A DNA stretch of 64,000 nucleotides from the NCBI RefSeq assembly GCF_019351405.1, contig NZ_JAHWZX010000001.1, positions 1 to 64,000 on the forward strand, written 5' to 3'. The DNA comes from Stakelama flava (GTDB taxonomy: Bacteria; Pseudomonadota; Alphaproteobacteria; Sphingomonadales; Sphingomonadaceae). Shown here in pieces: positions 62,784 to 64,000 of this stretch; position 1 is the stretch's first letter, and each line of letters starts with the position of its first letter. The position numbers were made by a program, and so were the translations under genes. A model generated the notes under the pieces. The model was not told the DNA's origin, did not search any database, and was given only the letters and a program-made list of their open reading frames with translations.

Positions 62784-63889
62784 GCCCTCTCCTTCCCGCC
62801 AAGCGCGGTCAGCGCGTCGCGATAGCCGTCGTCCAGCATATCGGGAGCAATCGCCCGGATCGCATCGTCGCGCGACAACGCCATGACGACATCGATATGG
62901 CTAGCAAAACGTTCGACATCGCGTCGCTTGTCGGCCTCGCTCAACGCATATCCGATCCCTGCCAGTGTCTCGCGAGGAAAATCAAGCGCTCGCAGCGCCA
63001 CCCATAAAAACTCGGGATCGGCAAGAAGCAGGGCACGCGTACGACGATATGGCACGTGCAATGCGCGCGCAAATAACGCGGTGAACAATATGATCCGTCG
63101 ATCGGCCAGCGCCGCCTCCATCAGCGCTGCCAGTCGATCGCCCTTTGCATCAAGCGCCTGTGCCAGTCGGGCGGCGCTTGCCTCTGCCCGCTCGCCCTCA
63201 TCATGCGCGGCCAGGCTGCGGCGCGCCGATTCGATCAACGCATGATCCAGCGCGATCGGATCGCTTTGCGCACCGGTATCCCCGCCGAGTCGGAGCGCGG
63301 CCGCTACCAGCCAGACCAGCCGGTAATAGGTTTCGGCGTCGAGATCGGCCCCCGTCAGGCCGTGCTGATCGTTCATCGCGCGACGCCTGCTGTCCGCGCT
63401 TAGCATTGCCACGGCAGCAGACGAAACGAGCCTGTCGGACGAATCGACCAGTTGGGCAAGGAGGCTTGCCTCATCGGCATCTGCGGGTGCCTGGACGGGC
63501 AGGTCGGCACCGATCAGATCAAGCCGGGCGCTATCCAGAATTTCCGCCACCAAACCGTTGTCGCGAAACGCCGGGGCCTGACGCAGCAGCCGCGCCGCAC
63601 CGTCATAGCTGCGCAGCTTTTTGGCAAGATCGCCCTCCCCGCGCGATTCCAGCAACTGCGCCGCATGATCGCGTATTTCTTCGCTGGTTGCGGAGAGGAT
63701 CGCGTCAAGCCGGTTGCGCGCGACAAAGCGGGTGCGCTCGTCCAGACGCTGTTGATCGTCGAGCAACAAATCACCAACCATCCCCCCGCCGCCGTGCAGG
63801 TCGCACGGCAACACAGCCGCCGCGATAGCGAGCAGCCTGTCAGCGCTGAGGGTGCGTCCATCGCGCGTGTCGACTTGGTGGCCGGACAT
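62780..63889 (-). CDS. DUF2336 domain protein
   Basis: A 369-residue, all-helical protein matching DUF2336 proteins of alphaproteobacteria in composition and order (DERTRFVARNRLDAILSA, VAEILDSARLDLIGADLP, DRRIILFTALFARALHVPY). No signal peptide, membrane helix or catalytic motif is seen. Its stop overlaps the ATG of the histidine-kinase-like gene, so they are translationally coupled and probably work together. The function of the domain is not known. Confidence 0.8.
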   Translation of the reverse strand: MSGHQVDTRDGRTLSADRLLAIAAAVLPCDLHGGGGMVGDLLLDDQQRLDERTRFVARNRLDAILSATSEEIRDHAAQLLESRGEGDLAKKLRSYDGAARLLRQAPAFRDNGLVAEILDSARLDLIGADLPVQAPADADEASLLAQLVDSSDRLVSSAAVAMLSADSRRRAMNDQHGLTGADLDAETYYRLVWLVAAALRLGGDTGAQSDPIALDHALIESARRSLAAHDEGERAEASAARLAQALDAKGDRLAALMEAALADRRIILFTALFARALHVPYRRTRALLLADPEFLWVALRALDFPRETLAGIGYALSEADKRRDVERFASHIDVVMALSRDDAIRAIAPDMLDDGYRDALTALGGKERA

Positions 63890-63924
63890 GATCGTCGATT
63901 ACCGGAAATATCGTTAATACAAGC

Positions 63925-64000
63925 CTAAGGCTTTTGACGCAGCGCCTCAACCGCGATTCCGAGCGTGGTCAGCGCATATAAAAGAACCGCTGCAATACCC
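63925..64000 (-). CDS. C-terminal end of a truncated gene, small membrane protein tail
   Basis: On the minus strand, the frame entering from the right edge reads GIAAVLLYALTTLGIAVEAL then RQKP and stops at TAG (63925-63927). It is a hydrophobic helix with a short basic tail. It lies 35 bp upstream of the DUF2336 gene and in the same direction. Too little is visible to name it. Confidence 0.5.
   Translation of the reverse strand, partial: GIAAVLLYALTTLGIAVEALRQKP

Overview
The window reads as chromosomal DNA of a sphingomonad (Alphaproteobacteria, Sphingomonadaceae). It is GC-rich and densely packed. Supporting signs are the alphaproteobacterial cluster trpE-trpGDC-moaC-moeA-lexA-comEC-gltX-gltA, an RcdA/DUF1465 protein, paired YdcH proteins, a single-Cys DksA, a PQQ glucose dehydrogenase, DUF2336 next to an unusual histidine kinase, and a GTTC-N7-GTTC SOS box before lexA. 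Apart from a decayed IS701-type transposase tail at the left edge, I see no mobile island, CRISPR array, rRNA or tRNA.

Layout. 1-583: transposase remnant. 731-6979 (minus): iron-acquisition block with a TonB-dependent siderophore receptor, DUF3325, DUF3649 and a PepSY membrane protein, followed by two small unknown proteins and ferredoxin-NADP reductase. Fur-box-like sites precede the receptor and the first small protein. 7186-9585: large secreted protein of unknown function. 9623-13405 (minus): PaoABC-type periplasmic molybdenum aldehyde oxidoreductase. 13498-30620 (minus): eight-gene alpha-glucan/trehalose operon, DUF2934-glgE-treS/mak-glgB-glgX-treZ-malQ-treY, in which every junction is a 4-base ATGA overlap.

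30841-36370: small regulatory and housekeeping genes (gamma carbonic anhydrase, nitronate monooxygenase-like, RcdA, two YdcH proteins, PilZ, DksA, an exosortase-substrate-like Asn/Gln/Gly-rich protein, host-attachment family protein). 36471-46382: serS, a K+ channel, rimO, LMW tyrosine phosphatase, a serine hydrolase, gcd and an M17 aminopeptidase. 46413-61387: tpiA, ppiD, the trp genes, moaC, moeA, lexA, comEC, gltX, gltA. 61395-64000: a histidine-kinase-like protein lacking the phospho-acceptor His, coupled to DUF2336, and the end of one more gene.

How the genes work together. The large operon encodes a nearly closed route: trehalose to maltose (TreS), maltose to maltose-1-phosphate (fused maltokinase), chain extension (GlgE), branching (GlgB), debranching (GlgX), disproportionation (MalQ), and return to trehalose (TreY, TreZ). 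No GlgA, GlgC or GlgP lies in the window. MoaC and MoeA serve molybdenum cofactor synthesis, which PaoABC needs. The least explained items are the Fur-linked pair of small proteins upstream of fpr, the large secreted protein, the pseudo-kinase/DUF2336 pair, and a perfect 10-bp inverted repeat just upstream of the glucan operon.
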